Notes: generated by a model not told the origin, from the sequence alone. Shown: positions 9,878-18,757, numbered from the stretch's first letter. The stretch is 64,000 nt of DNA from Rhodococcus spongiicola (GCF_004011835.1 NZ_RKLN01000001.1:682001-746000), one strand, 5' to 3'. Numbers and translations: made by a program.

Positions 9878-10767
9878 ACATTGATGTTGGTCGCGTGAGT
9901 TCGCGAAAGCTCGATCGGGAAACGAGGCGCGACGCCGCTCAGAGCGTCACCAGCCTCGCGGATCAACCGTTGCACCTCGTGTTCGATGAGGCCGAGGCGT
10001 GCCTCGGCGATCAACGGCACCTCCTGCCGACGGCGCCGCGCAACCGGCACCTCGATTTCCCTCACTAGTAGGTTCGGTTCCCACAGTGGAGCCTCCGCGA
10101 CAGTTCGCCCATCAGGGTCGATCACTCGAGATCCGCCCCAGAAGGTGGCGCCGTGCTCGTCACCTACCCGATTGACGAACACGACCCAGCATTGCTGCAT
10201 CCGCGCAATGAAGGCCATCAACCGACACCAGTATTCGATGATGTCGTGCGAATCGGAGCCGAGGACGGCGGCACTGTTGGTGGGCACGAGCAGCACCTCG
10301 GCGCCATCCTGCGCTGCCAGCCACGGTAGGGCGGGCTGCCACGCGTCATTGCAGATGAGTGTCGCTATACGGCCGAAGCGGGTGTCGAAGGCTCGCATGC
10401 CCTGGCCGGGACTGCTGCCCTTGCGCTCCTCCCACACCGCATAGTTCGGCAGATACAACTTGCGGTGGACGAAATGCGTTCGGCCACCTGAGAAGTATCC
10501 AGCCGAATTGTAGGTGCGGACGCCTCCGTCCTCGTAGAACCCGGCTACCACGTCCACCGCACCGGACGAAAGCTCAGCGATTCGCGAGTCGGAGGAAGAA
10601 ACCGCGCGCTCGGCGGCCTGCGCTAGCGGATTGCCGTGCAGCGACAACTCTGGGAAGACGACCAGATCGGCGCCGGCGGCCGTAGCCTCCGCGACAGTAC
10701 TTCGTGCGAGGGCCAAGTTCTTCTCGATGTCCCCCCTACAGTCCACCTGCGCCAATGCGATCCTCAC
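9874..10767 (-). CDS. Carbon-nitrogen hydrolase (nitrilase superfamily)
   Basis: About 297 residues. The Glu-Lys-Cys catalytic triad of the superfamily is visible: Glu in VVFPELSLHG, Lys in VHRKLYLPNY, Cys in LICNDAWQP. The tryptophan after the Cys region and the family length suggest an amidase or carbamoylase rather than a true nitrilase, but this is not certain. The GTG at 10767 is the preferred start because GAGGAGG precedes it; an ATG at 10812 adds 15 residues without similarity. It is the first gene of a leftward pair with the DUF6282 gene and is divergent from the alpha/beta-hydrolase. Confidence 0.85.
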   Translation of the reverse strand: MRIALAQVDCRGDIEKNLALARSTVAEATAAGADLVVFPELSLHGNPLAQAAERAVSSSDSRIAELSSGAVDVVAGFYEDGGVRTYNSAGYFSGGRTHFVHRKLYLPNYAVWEERKGSSPGQGMRAFDTRFGRIATLICNDAWQPALPWLAAQDGAEVLLVPTNSAAVLGSDSHDIIEYWCRLMAFIARMQQCWVVFVNRVGDEHGATFWGGSRVIDPDGRTVAEAPLWEPNLLVREIEVPVARRRRQEVPLIAEARLGLIEHEVQRLIREAGDALSGVAPRFPIELSRTHATNINV

Positions 10768-10835
10768 GAAATCAACCTCCTCACTTGTCGTATTGGCACC
10801 CATGTATGGCATCGCCGAGGGCTATACACAATGCT

Positions 10836-10854
10836 CGTTGCTGAGTCAGCAACG
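10836..10854. promoter_or_regulatory. IclR-type operator 1 in the divergent promoter region
   Basis: Perfect palindrome with nine-base arms around one central base (10836-10844 and 10846-10854). It contains GTTGC-N7-GCAAC, the same pattern as at the iclR promoter. It lies 69 bases upstream of the nitrilase-family start. Confidence 0.7.
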
Positions 10855-10872
10855 CTCAGCACGTATATCCGA

Positions 10873-10889
10873 GTTGCGTATACAGCAAC
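10873..10889. promoter_or_regulatory. IclR-type operator 2 in the divergent promoter region
   Basis: Exact GTTGC-N7-GCAAC, centred 36 bases from operator 1, so the two sites face nearly the same side of the helix if about 10.5 bp per turn is assumed only approximately (3.4 turns). It is 134 bases upstream of the alpha/beta-hydrolase start. Confidence 0.65.
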
Positions 10890-11022
10890 GATGATTGTCC
10901 GAGAGGCAACGCGCCCCCCACGATGAGTGACGAACACGATCGCGGCCTCATCGGAACACCGGGTTCGCACCGACGACACCCTTACATCCCCTCGAGCGTC
11001 GCCGAATCAGGAGAAGACTCAC

Positions 11023-11940
11023 ATGATCATCCGGCCCCTACCCTTCTTCAGCAGCGGAAGCCGCCTCGACGCCGACCTGCACCTGCCCGACGACGACGGC
11101 GCGGGCGCCCCGTACCCGGTGGTGGTCGCTGCGTCCGGATACCAGGGGCTCAAGGTCATCCATCCCGAACGCTTCGCCCGCGCCCTCACTCCCCTCGGCT
11201 ACGCCGTGCTGGCCTTCGATTACCGCGGCTTCGGCCAGTCCGAGGGAGAACGTGGGCGTTTGCCACCGCAAGACTGGGCCGAGGACGTACGCGCTGCGGT
11301 CGACCGCGTCGCCGCTGTGAAAGAACTCGACGCAGACCGCATCGCGCTGGTCGGCTGGGGACTCGGCGGCGGCGTCGTCGTCGCCGAGGCAGCTGAGGAT
11401 CCTCGCGTGCATGCAGTGGCCTGCCTCAACGGGGTCGCCGACGGCACTCGTTCCACCCGCAATATGCACGACGAGGAATCCTGGAACAGACTGCTCGAGC
11501 GGATCGACGCCGATCGCGGGCGCCGCGCCGAGTACGGACGCTCCGAGATCACTTCACCTTGGGACATCGTCCGCCTCGATCTCGACGGTCAGACCGACAC
11601 ATACGTCGGCGACGAGTTGTACAAGGCGCCCGGGTTCGGTTCCGGTGTGAGCCTCGAATCGGCGGACATGCTGCTGCGGTTCAGCCCCGAGCGGGTCGTC
11701 GGCCGAATCGCACCGCGCCCGATCCTCATCATCCACGGCGATCAGAACGAGCTGCACCGCCCGGAGGAAGCACAGTCGATGTTCGACCATGCGAACGAGC
11801 CGAAGCAACTGGTGTTCCTCGAAGGTCACGGCCACACCGAGTTCATGTTCGACGACCATCCGACGTTCAAGCGGATCGTCGATACCCTCGACAAGTTCCT
11901 GACGAACGCTCTGCAGCCTCAGCCGCCCACGGCGGGCTGA
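11023..11940 (+). CDS. Alpha/beta-hydrolase fold protein without the nucleophilic serine
   Basis: 305 residues of alpha/beta-hydrolase fold resembling the dienelactone hydrolase / Xaa-Pro peptidase-like branch: AFDYRGFGQSEG, an elbow region, an acid-site segment IIHGDQNELH and a C-terminal GHGHTEF with the expected His. The nucleophile elbow reads GWGLGGG, so the usual Ser (G-x-S-x-G) is Gly, encoded by GGA. The protein may be non-hydrolytic or use another mechanism. The start at 11023 has AGGAGA eight bases upstream; the frame is open back to 10927. It is divergent from the nitrilase pair and shares the IclR-type operators. Confidence 0.83.
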   Translation: MIIRPLPFFSSGSRLDADLHLPDDDGAGAPYPVVVAASGYQGLKVIHPERFARALTPLGYAVLAFDYRGFGQSEGERGRLPPQDWAEDVRAAVDRVAAVKELDADRIALVGWGLGGGVVVAEAAEDPRVHAVACLNGVADGTRSTRNMHDEESWNRLLERIDADRGRRAEYGRSEITSPWDIVRLDLDGQTDTYVGDELYKAPGFGSGVSLESADMLLRFSPERVVGRIAPRPILIIHGDQNELHRPEEAQSMFDHANEPKQLVFLEGHGHTEFMFDDHPTFKRIVDTLDKFLTNALQPQPPTAG

Positions 11941-11951
11941 CCCCACCGACC

Positions 11952-11992
11952 GAGTGGGTCACGTGAGACGCACCTACCCGCGCGACCCACTC
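11952..11992 (+). terminator. Hairpin after the alpha/beta-hydrolase gene
   Basis: Nine-base perfect arms GAGTGGGTC/GACCCACTC at 11952-11960 and 11984-11992 with a 23-base loop, starting 12 bases past the stop. The long loop makes termination uncertain. Confidence 0.4.
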
Positions 11993-12349
11993 CACCACTC
12001 CCCGGTTCGCCCCGAGGGTACGCACCGAGTTCGGCCGCTCCGGATACCAAGTGAGTATGTGTCTGCCGGGAGACCTATCGTCGGGGCGGAGCCCGGACAC
12101 AGCGCCCCTTCCGTTGCCGTAGGTGACCAACACCCTCCCCGCTGTGGCCCCGGTCGTCGGCGACAGCATCGTCCGTGCGGACGGTTTGTGCTGCTCGCAC
12201 CAACTCGCAGATCTCGCCGACCGCCGTGGCCGGCAACTGGCACATTTACCGGTGTACCGGTTTCTGCGCCGCGCATGGGTGTCCTCGGCGGACAGATCCG
12301 ACAGAAGGGACAGAAGGTCTAGGCGTTGTAAATCACCCGTATCCCAACT

Positions 12350-12366
12350 GTTGCACTCTTTGCATC
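12350..12366. promoter_or_regulatory. Near-match IclR-type operator upstream of the transporter operon
   Basis: GTTGC-N7-GCATC, nine of ten fixed bases of the motif found at the other island promoters. It is about 400 bases upstream of the first permease gene, rather far for direct control unless the transcript starts early. Confidence 0.4.
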
Positions 12367-12439
12367 ACATCATGGCCTTTGTTTACACACGAAAGTTAGC
12401 CTCATCACATGATTACCGGACCGGCGCCGGGCAGGAGCA

Positions 12440-12574
12440 GCGAAGATCATCGCTGCCTTCGAGGCGCTGGCGGTCGACGTGTCGATCACCGAACCGCACG
12501 GCGTGCCTGTTTCGGGGATCGCACGAGCGGCCGACCGCGATAGGACAACATTCCAGCGTTCGCACGGCACGTGA
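12440..12574 (+). pseudogene. Possible remnant of an IclR-type DNA-binding domain
   Basis: A 44-codon stretch ending at TGA 12572-12574 reads AKIIAAFEALAVD and then GVPVSGIARAADRDRTTFQR, resembling the recognition-helix region of an IclR or similar winged-helix protein. No start codon or continuing domain is found, and the frame stops just after the helix. It may be a decayed regulator of the transporter. The evidence is pattern similarity only. Confidence 0.35.
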
Positions 12575-12764
12575 GCACAGCCCGCGCGAAGTTCACCCGA
12601 GTACGCCTGCGACACCAGCGAGCCTGAACCAGCTTTGCGTTCCATCATCGGACCACGAGGAGACATGATCATGCGAATCTCTTCGGCTTCCGTTCGGCGG
12701 CCGCCTTCCGTCAGGACTCCCATAACCGGCGTCGACGTCGGTTCCCTCGCTGGCGAGCGGTGAG

Positions 12765-13412
12765 ATGAGTCTGTTCGAGTACATCTCCGACAACGCTCTA
12801 CGCCTGGCGTTCCTGACTCAGCAGCACATCGAGTTGGTGCTGCTCAGCGTCGCCATCTCGGCAGCGATCGCTATCCCCCTCGCGTTCATCGGCGAACGCT
12901 GGCCCGTCGTCCGGAACGTCATGCTCTCGACCACGGCCACGATGCTGACGATCCCATCCTTCGCTCTGTTCGCGCTCATGATCCCGGTGCTCGGGTTGGG
13001 CATCGCACCCACGATCGCGGCGCTGGTGATGTTCGGGATGTTCCCAATCCTGCGCAACACGATCACCGGTATCGAGAGCGTGGACCCCGCCGTCGTCGAC
13101 TCCGCCCGCGGGCTCGGCATGGACGGGAGACGGCGGATGCTCACGGTAATCGTTCCCCTGGCCTGGCCCGTGATCCTCAACGGCATCCGTACCGCCACCA
13201 TCATGCTGGTGGCCACCGCCGCCATCGGAGCGGCCGTGCGAGGCCCTGGGCTCGGCGAGCTCATCTTCCGGGGGCTGTCCCGCATGGGTGGCGCGAACGC
13301 CCTCAACGAGGCGCTAGCCGGAGTGCTGGCCATCGCGCTCGTGGCGCTCGTCCTCGATCTCGTCTTTCTCGCCATCTCCAAGCTGACGACGCCCCGAGGT
13401 ATCAATGTCTGA
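12765..13412 (+). CDS. ABC transporter permease, quaternary-amine/osmoprotectant type
   Basis: 215 residues with five or six hydrophobic segments and the binding-protein-dependent permease loop (VDSARGLGMDGRRRML). Resembles OpuCB/ProW-like permeases that import choline, glycine betaine, carnitine or related quaternary amines. First gene of a four-gene rightward operon; it overlaps the ATPase gene by eight bases. Pairs with the second permease to make a heteromeric channel. Confidence 0.88.
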   Translation: MSLFEYISDNALRLAFLTQQHIELVLLSVAISAAIAIPLAFIGERWPVVRNVMLSTTATMLTIPSFALFALMIPVLGLGIAPTIAALVMFGMFPILRNTITGIESVDPAVVDSARGLGMDGRRRMLTVIVPLAWPVILNGIRTATIMLVATAAIGAAVRGPGLGELIFRGLSRMGGANALNEALAGVLAIALVALVLDLVFLAISKLTTPRGINV

Positions 13413-14445
13413 GCACACCTTCGCCGGAGCCGACACCATGATCCATCTCGATCAGGTGACCAAGCAGTACCCGGGACAGGACCGCCCCGCGGTCTCCCCA
13501 CTGACGATGGAGATCGAGAACGGCGAGTTCGTGGTTTTCGTGGGCCCATCCGGCTGCGGGAAGACGACCACGCTGCGGATGATCAACCGTCTCGTCGAGC
13601 CGACCTCCGGTGATATCTGGATCAACGGCCAGAACGTGACTCACGCCGACGTCAACGAGCTACGGCGGGGAATCGGCTACGTGATCCAACAGATCGGACT
13701 GCTCCCACACCTGACGATCGCCGACAACATCGGGCTCGTCCCCAAGCTGCTAGGTATCCCGAAAACCGAAAGGCGCAGCCGTGCAGCGGATCTGCTTGAT
13801 CTCGTCGGACTAGACCCCAAGACCTACGCGACCCGATACCCGCGGCAGTTGTCGGGCGGACAGCAGCAGCGCGCGGGCGTGGCCCGAGCACTCGCGGCCG
13901 ATCCGCCGATCATGTTGATGGACGAGCCGTTCGGCGCCGTCGACCCGATCGCTCGCGAGAAGCTGCAGGTCGAGTTCCTGAAGCTGCAGGAGAAGATCCG
14001 CAAGACCATCGTCTTCGTCACCCACGACATCGACGAGGCACTGCGCCTGGGTGACCGCATTGCGATTTTCGATGTCGGATCTCGCCTGGCGCAGTTCGAC
14101 ACACCACTCAACGTCCTCACGAACCCGGCCGACGACTTCGTTCGCGACTTCGTCGGCGCCGGCGCCTCGGTTCGCCGCCTGTCGTTGTTGACCGTCGGTG
14201 ACGTCCTCGCCGGAACCGTCGACGACGACCACTCGATTCCGTTGCACGACGCCGTCCAGGTGACGCTGAAAAGCACCGTCCACCAAGCGCTCGAACTAGT
14301 GCTGTCCGCTCGCGCCGACGGCGTGTGCGTCGTCCCTGATCTCGTGGTCGACGGCTCTTCCACCGAACCAGCGGGATCGACGAAGTTCATTGCACTGCAG
14401 GACCTTCTGATGACGGCATCCAACACCCCCGGCGACCCGCGATGA
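13405..14445 (+). CDS. ABC transporter ATP-binding protein, quaternary-amine/osmoprotectant type
   Basis: 346 residues. Walker A GPSGCGKTT, signature LSGGQQQR, Walker B IMLMDEPF and switch VTHDID are all intact. The C-terminal about 100 residues resemble the CBS-like regulatory extension of OpuCA-type ATPases, though degenerate. The start overlaps the preceding permease stop; a second ATG 11 codons in (MIHLDQV) is an alternative. It overlaps the next permease by four bases (ATGA). Powers import across the plasma membrane. Confidence 0.92.
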   Translation: MSEHTFAGADTMIHLDQVTKQYPGQDRPAVSPLTMEIENGEFVVFVGPSGCGKTTTLRMINRLVEPTSGDIWINGQNVTHADVNELRRGIGYVIQQIGLLPHLTIADNIGLVPKLLGIPKTERRSRAADLLDLVGLDPKTYATRYPRQLSGGQQQRAGVARALAADPPIMLMDEPFGAVDPIAREKLQVEFLKLQEKIRKTIVFVTHDIDEALRLGDRIAIFDVGSRLAQFDTPLNVLTNPADDFVRDFVGAGASVRRLSLLTVGDVLAGTVDDDHSIPLHDAVQVTLKSTVHQALELVLSARADGVCVVPDLVVDGSSTEPAGSTKFIALQDLLMTASNTPGDPR

Positions 14446-15197
14446 GCCTGAACGCCCTCGACTATTCGACCCGGCCGCGCAGGTCCGCATCACGGTGGAT
14501 CATGCCCATCCTCATCGTCACGCTGGTCGCTGGGACGTTGATCTACACCCAGGTGGCCGACCTGGACTCGAGCGAGGCCCGCAGCCTCGAGCTGTCGCGG
14601 ATCCTGCTCGATCTGCGTCAGCACATTCAACTGGTCGCAGTCTCGACCTTCTTGACGATCGCCATCGGCGTACCTCTCGGAGTGATGTTGACGCGGCGCA
14701 GCGCCCGCCATCTGAGCGCCCCGATCCTGGCCGTCGCCAGCGCCGGCCAGGCGATTCCGTCGATCGGACTGCTGGTGCTCCTGGCCATCGTATTCGGCGT
14801 CGGCTTCAAGATGGCCGTCGTCGCGCTCGTCGTCTACGCGTTGCTGCCGGTGCTCCGTAACACGATGGTCGGAATCCGCCAGGTCGACCCGGCGATCGTG
14901 GACGCGGGGCGCGGGATGGGGATGAACTCGTGGGAGATCCTCCGCGGGATCGAACTCCCCCTGGCGACGCCCGTGATGCTCGCCGGTATCCGGGTAGCGC
15001 TCATCCTCAATGTCGGTGTCGCCACCCTCGCCACCTACACCAATGCGGGCGGACTCGGCTCGATCATTGCGGCCGGGATCCACCTCAACCGGCTACCCGT
15101 GCTGGTCGTCGGAAGCCTGCTGACCATCGCGCTCGCCTTGACCGTCGACTGGGCGGCCTCGATCGCCGAGCAAATGTTGCGGCCCAAGGGGATCTGA
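14442..15197 (+). CDS. ABC transporter permease, quaternary-amine/osmoprotectant type (second)
   Basis: 251 residues with an N-terminal membrane helix (about 18-35) followed by the OpuCB/ProW-like permease domain; the cytoplasmic loop reads VDAGRGMGMNSWEIL, matching the equivalent loop of the first permease. Translationally coupled to the ATPase. Two different permeases around one ATPase gene is the usual OpuC-type arrangement. Confidence 0.88.
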   Translation: MSLNALDYSTRPRRSASRWIMPILIVTLVAGTLIYTQVADLDSSEARSLELSRILLDLRQHIQLVAVSTFLTIAIGVPLGVMLTRRSARHLSAPILAVASAGQAIPSIGLLVLLAIVFGVGFKMAVVALVVYALLPVLRNTMVGIRQVDPAIVDAGRGMGMNSWEILRGIELPLATPVMLAGIRVALILNVGVATLATYTNAGGLGSIIAAGIHLNRLPVLVVGSLLTIALALTVDWAASIAEQMLRPKGI

Positions 15198-15222
15198 TCC
15201 AGGAGGAAGGACCTGACAACCC

Positions 15223-16179
15223 ATGTTCACGAAGGCATTGTCCGCAGGGGCTGTTGTCCTGTCCCTGACGCTGAGCGGTTGTGCCCTGACCGCCAACAGT
15301 CCCGCGGAAGTTTACGGCACCGGCGGCGGCGGGGGCGTACTCGACGGCGCCAAGGTGACCGTCGCGTCGAAGGCCTTCACCGAACAGCTCATCCTGTGCG
15401 AGATCACGGCTCAGCGCCTCGAATCGCAGGGCGCCAACGTCAATCGCGTCTGCGGGATGACGGGCTCGAACACCGTCCGCGCCGCCGAGGTCAGCGGCAA
15501 CGTCGACATGTCCTGGGAGTACACCGGCACCGGGTGGCTCACCCATCTCGGAGAACGGGAAGTGATCACGGATCCAGAGGAGCAGTACACCAAGGTTCGT
15601 GATGAGGACCTGGAGCGCAACCAGATCGTCTGGCTACCCCCGATGCCCGCGAACAATACCTATGCCGTCGCCGTCAAGACCGAAACCGCGGCGCGCCTGG
15701 GGCTCGAGACGCTCTCCGACTATGCGAACCTTGCCAAGTCCGATCCGAACGCCGCGCGGTTCTGCGGTGCGTCAGAGTTTCTCGGACGTGACGACGGATG
15801 GCCGGGACTGCAGCAAGCGTACGGATTCTCGTTGCCCCGCAACGACATCGCAGAACTTGCCGACGGCGCCATCTACAATGCCGTCGCCACGAACAACCCG
15901 TGCACGTTCGGTGAGGTCTTCGCGACCGACGGTCGTATCCCGGCACTCGGACTCACCATACTGACCGACGACCTCCACTTCTTCCCCGTCTACAACGGTT
16001 CACTGACGGTGCGTGAGAGCACTCTCGACGAGTACCCGCAGATCGCGCCGGTCATGGCACCGGTGAGCGCGCTACTCGACGACGAGACGATGCGCCAACT
16101 CAACGCGTCGGTCGACGCCGACGGCCGTACCCCCGAGGAAGTCGCGGGTACCTGGCTGCACGAGCACGGTCTCGCCTGA
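15223..16179 (+). CDS. Glycine betaine/choline-type substrate-binding lipoprotein
   Basis: 318 residues. Lipoprotein signal with lipobox LSGC (Cys about residue 20), then an OpuAC/OsmF-type type II binding fold starting at VTVASKAFTEQLILCEI. Captures the ligand outside the membrane and delivers it to the two permeases. AGGAGGAAGG lies upstream, somewhat far from the ATG. Last gene of the operon. Genomic linkage with C-N hydrolases and an IclR regulator suggests the ligand may be a nutrient rather than only an osmoprotectant; this is inference. Confidence 0.9.
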   Translation: MFTKALSAGAVVLSLTLSGCALTANSPAEVYGTGGGGGVLDGAKVTVASKAFTEQLILCEITAQRLESQGANVNRVCGMTGSNTVRAAEVSGNVDMSWEYTGTGWLTHLGEREVITDPEEQYTKVRDEDLERNQIVWLPPMPANNTYAVAVKTETAARLGLETLSDYANLAKSDPNAARFCGASEFLGRDDGWPGLQQAYGFSLPRNDIAELADGAIYNAVATNNPCTFGEVFATDGRIPALGLTILTDDLHFFPVYNGSLTVRESTLDEYPQIAPVMAPVSALLDDETMRQLNASVDADGRTPEEVAGTWLHEHGLA

Positions 16180-16258
16180 CCGGCTCCTCGGTGACCGGTA
16201 CCTCAGGCGTCGTGGATCGCGATCACCGGACCTCCACCGCTTTCGAGCCGGCTGCGGG

Positions 16259-16798
16259 TCATCCGCCGGCGCGTGCCCTACGCACCCGCTCCCACAGATG
16301 ACGGTCGGTGCGCGGTCCCCCGTGGGTGTCGGCACCATAGCGCGCGATCTCAGCGTCGATGTCCAGCGGACGCGTGGGCGGTTGCGCGGAAACCAGTTCG
16401 TCGACCACGAGTTCATCTGGCACCAGCCAGCACACCTCGAACTCGATCCCGTCCGGATCGCGCCCGTACACCGCCTTGGTGGAGGAGTGGTTGCTCGCCC
16501 CGGTCAGCGCATCGGCGGCGCGCAGGCGGTCCCGTATCTCGGCCAGACCGGCGAGCGTGTCGATCTCCCACGCCACGTGGTAGAGGCCGACGTTGCCCGC
16601 TGTCACCTCGCTGGTCGGATTCTGGCTCTGGAACAAACCCAGATCGTGGTCGTTTACCGAGTCCGGCGCCTGCAGGAACACCCCACCGGGAAATCCGCCC
16701 GGTAGCTCGGTGAACCCCAGCACATCCCGGTAGAAGGCCAGGCTGCGCTGCAGGTCGGACACGTACAGGACGGCGTGGTTGAGTCGCTCGATCGCCAT
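16259..16798 (-). CDS. VOC (glyoxalase/extradiol dioxygenase-fold) protein
   Basis: About 179 residues. Opens with IERLNHAVLYVSDLQRSLAFYRDVLGF, typical of vicinal-oxygen-chelate proteins; later YHVAWEIDTL and GRDPDGIEFEVCW supply the metal-ligand His and Glu. Could be a glyoxalase, dioxygenase or resistance protein; substrate unknown. The ATG at 16798 has GGAGA nine bases upstream; an ATG at 16807 would overlap the SDR stop (ATGA). Co-transcribed with the SDR gene. Confidence 0.85.
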   Translation of the reverse strand: MAIERLNHAVLYVSDLQRSLAFYRDVLGFTELPGGFPGGVFLQAPDSVNDHDLGLFQSQNPTSEVTAGNVGLYHVAWEIDTLAGLAEIRDRLRAADALTGASNHSSTKAVYGRDPDGIEFEVCWLVPDELVVDELVSAQPPTRPLDIDAEIARYGADTHGGPRTDRHLWERVRRARAGG

Positions 16799-16803
16799 CG
16801 GAG

Positions 16804-17691
16804 TCATTCTCCGAAGTTGTAGTCGACACCAGTGAGCTGCTCCGACAGCGACCACAGTTGTCGCGCAACGGTTTCGTCGTGCGACTTCCGGTTCGATTTC
16901 ACGACCTTCGGGTAGCCGCGGGTTTCGAACAGCGACGAGGGACCGAGGTAGCTGCCACCGACCGCGTCGGGCACGGTGGCCGCGTACAGCATCGGCAAGG
17001 TGCCCATCTCTGCCGACTGCGCGATGATCGGCGTGGCCAGGGCCATGATCCGCCCCGTGACCGACTCCGTGTGCGTCTGCAGATTGGTCGCCGCGTACCC
17101 CGGATGCGACGCGAGCGCCTTCACCTTCGAACCCGCGGTCGCGAGCCGGCGCTGCAACTCGTAGGTAAACAACAGATTGGCCAGTTTCGACTGTCCGTAG
17201 GCAGGCCAGCGTTTGTACGGGCGGCGCTCCCAGTTCAGGTCGTCGAGGTCGATGGTGCCGATGTTGTGCATCGCGCTCGACATCGTCACGACGCGGTCGC
17301 GAACCTTGTCCAGCAGCAGACCCGTCAGTGCGAAGTGACCCAGATGATTTGTGCCGATCTGCATCTCGAACCCGTCAGCAGTGCGGTACAGGGGCACTGC
17401 CATGACTCCTGCGTTGTTCACCAGCACGTCGAACGCCTCGATCGAACCGGCGAACTCGCGGACCGATGCCAGATTCGCAAGATCGAGCTTGCGTACCTCG
17501 GCACGGTCGCCGAGTGGCTCCGCAACTGCACGTCCTTTGTCGACGTCTCGGCACGCCAAGATCACCTTCGCGCCCGCTTTCACGAGAGCCTTGGTGGCTT
17601 CGGCTCCGAGACCGCTGTTCGCGCCGGTCACCACGAAGGTCCGGCCCTGCTGATCGACTATGTCCCCCGCCGTCCATGTAGTCATGGTCAC
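16804..17691 (-). CDS. Short-chain dehydrogenase/reductase
   Basis: 295 residues, classical/extended SDR of the retinol-dehydrogenase-like branch. TGANSGLG cofactor loop near residue 22, NNAGVMA, a catalytic Ser in TMSSAMH, and YGQSKLAN with catalytic Tyr and Lys. NADP preference is suggested by the ACRDVDK segment. Substrate unknown. The VOC gene follows immediately. Confidence 0.9.
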   Translation of the reverse strand: MTMTTWTAGDIVDQQGRTFVVTGANSGLGAEATKALVKAGAKVILACRDVDKGRAVAEPLGDRAEVRKLDLANLASVREFAGSIEAFDVLVNNAGVMAVPLYRTADGFEMQIGTNHLGHFALTGLLLDKVRDRVVTMSSAMHNIGTIDLDDLNWERRPYKRWPAYGQSKLANLLFTYELQRRLATAGSKVKALASHPGYAATNLQTHTESVTGRIMALATPIIAQSAEMGTLPMLYAATVPDAVGGSYLGPSSLFETRGYPKVVKSNRKSHDETVARQLWSLSEQLTGVDYNFGE

Positions 17692-17771
17692 AGCCTACGG
17701 AACGGTCCGATTTCGCGGGAGTGCAGACCCGGAACCTCCAGAGACGCGGACCGGACAGGTACCGTCGGGAC

Positions 17772-18665
17772 GTGTCCATTGCTCCCCTACGCGTCCGTGA
17801 CGGCCTCAACCCGACACGACTGCGCCTGCCGAACCCGGGCAGATGGGAGACGATGCTCGCCTTTCTGCTGGAACGGTTCGCGTCCGACACGACGCGGGTA
17901 CTGCAGAAGGTCGAGGCGGGCGAGGTCGTCGACGAGCGCGGCGCCCCGATCACCGCGGCCACACCGTACCGGCCGAACGGGTTCCTCTACCTCTACCGAG
18001 ACCCACCGGTGGAACCCCGCGTGCCCTTCGAGATCGAGATCCTGCACCGCGACGCCGATCTCCTCGTGGTGGACAAGCCGCACTTCCTCGCGAGCACGCC
18101 GCGCGGCGCGTACGTCGTAGAGTCGGCGCTGGTGCGGCTCAGGCGTGACCTCGACCTACCGGAACTGACCCCCGCGCACAGGCTGGACCGGATCACCGCG
18201 GGCGTCCTGGTCTTCACGATCAGAACCCAGGCGCGGCGCGCCTATCAGTCACTCTTCGACGAGCGCCTGGTGACGAAGGAGTACGAGGCACTCGCGGCCT
18301 TCGATCCGAGGCTTCGTCTCCCCCGCACGGTTCGGAGTCGAATCGTCAAGGAACGCGGCGTCTTACAGGCACGTGAGGTACCGGGGACCCCGAACGCCGA
18401 GAGCCGTGTAGAGCTGATCGAGGCGCGGGGCAGCATCGGGCGCTACCGACTCCTTCCACGTACCGGCAAGACACATCAGCTACGCCTACACATGAGTTCG
18501 ATCGGGATCCCGATCCTCGGCGACAACTTCTATCCGGCGTTCTACGACGTAGCCCCCGACGACTACTCGAACCCACTGCGACTGGTAGCACGCAGTATCG
18601 AGTTCGACGACCCGTTCACTGGTACCCGCAGGCGATTCGAGAGCCGCCGCACGCTCACTGCGTGA
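17772..18665 (+). CDS. RluA family pseudouridine synthase
   Basis: About 297 residues. The catalytic-aspartate motif AHRLDRITAGVLVF is intact, followed by the family's TKEYEA and KTHQLRLHM segments. Isomerises uridine to pseudouridine in rRNA or tRNA; the target cannot be told from sequence. The GTG at 17772 is chosen as start because the upstream extension to 17721 has no similarity. Divergent from the SDR-VOC pair. Confidence 0.9.
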   Translation: MSIAPLRVRDGLNPTRLRLPNPGRWETMLAFLLERFASDTTRVLQKVEAGEVVDERGAPITAATPYRPNGFLYLYRDPPVEPRVPFEIEILHRDADLLVVDKPHFLASTPRGAYVVESALVRLRRDLDLPELTPAHRLDRITAGVLVFTIRTQARRAYQSLFDERLVTKEYEALAAFDPRLRLPRTVRSRIVKERGVLQAREVPGTPNAESRVELIEARGSIGRYRLLPRTGKTHQLRLHMSSIGIPILGDNFYPAFYDVAPDDYSNPLRLVARSIEFDDPFTGTRRRFESRRTLTA

Positions 18666-18757
18666 TAGGGGACGGCGACACAGCCAGTGCCGAGATCGGC
18701 TCGCGGCACTTGCCAGGTTGACGGTCGGCCATGCGGCGGGTGTGAACGATTGGGCCG

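Larger units (their letters stand above)
11993..12764. other. Gene-poor spacer between hydrolase and transporter operon
   Basis: No intact gene is recognised here. The open frames on both strands look like chance frames of high-GC DNA. It contains one near-match to the IclR operator (12350-12366) and a short regulator-like remnant (12440-12574), described separately. Confidence 0.6.

Noticed and set aside
12123-12668. 181-residue open frame in the spacer before the transporter
   Set aside because: Composition is Arg/Ser-rich without any domain, and the helix-turn-helix-like remnant lies in another frame.
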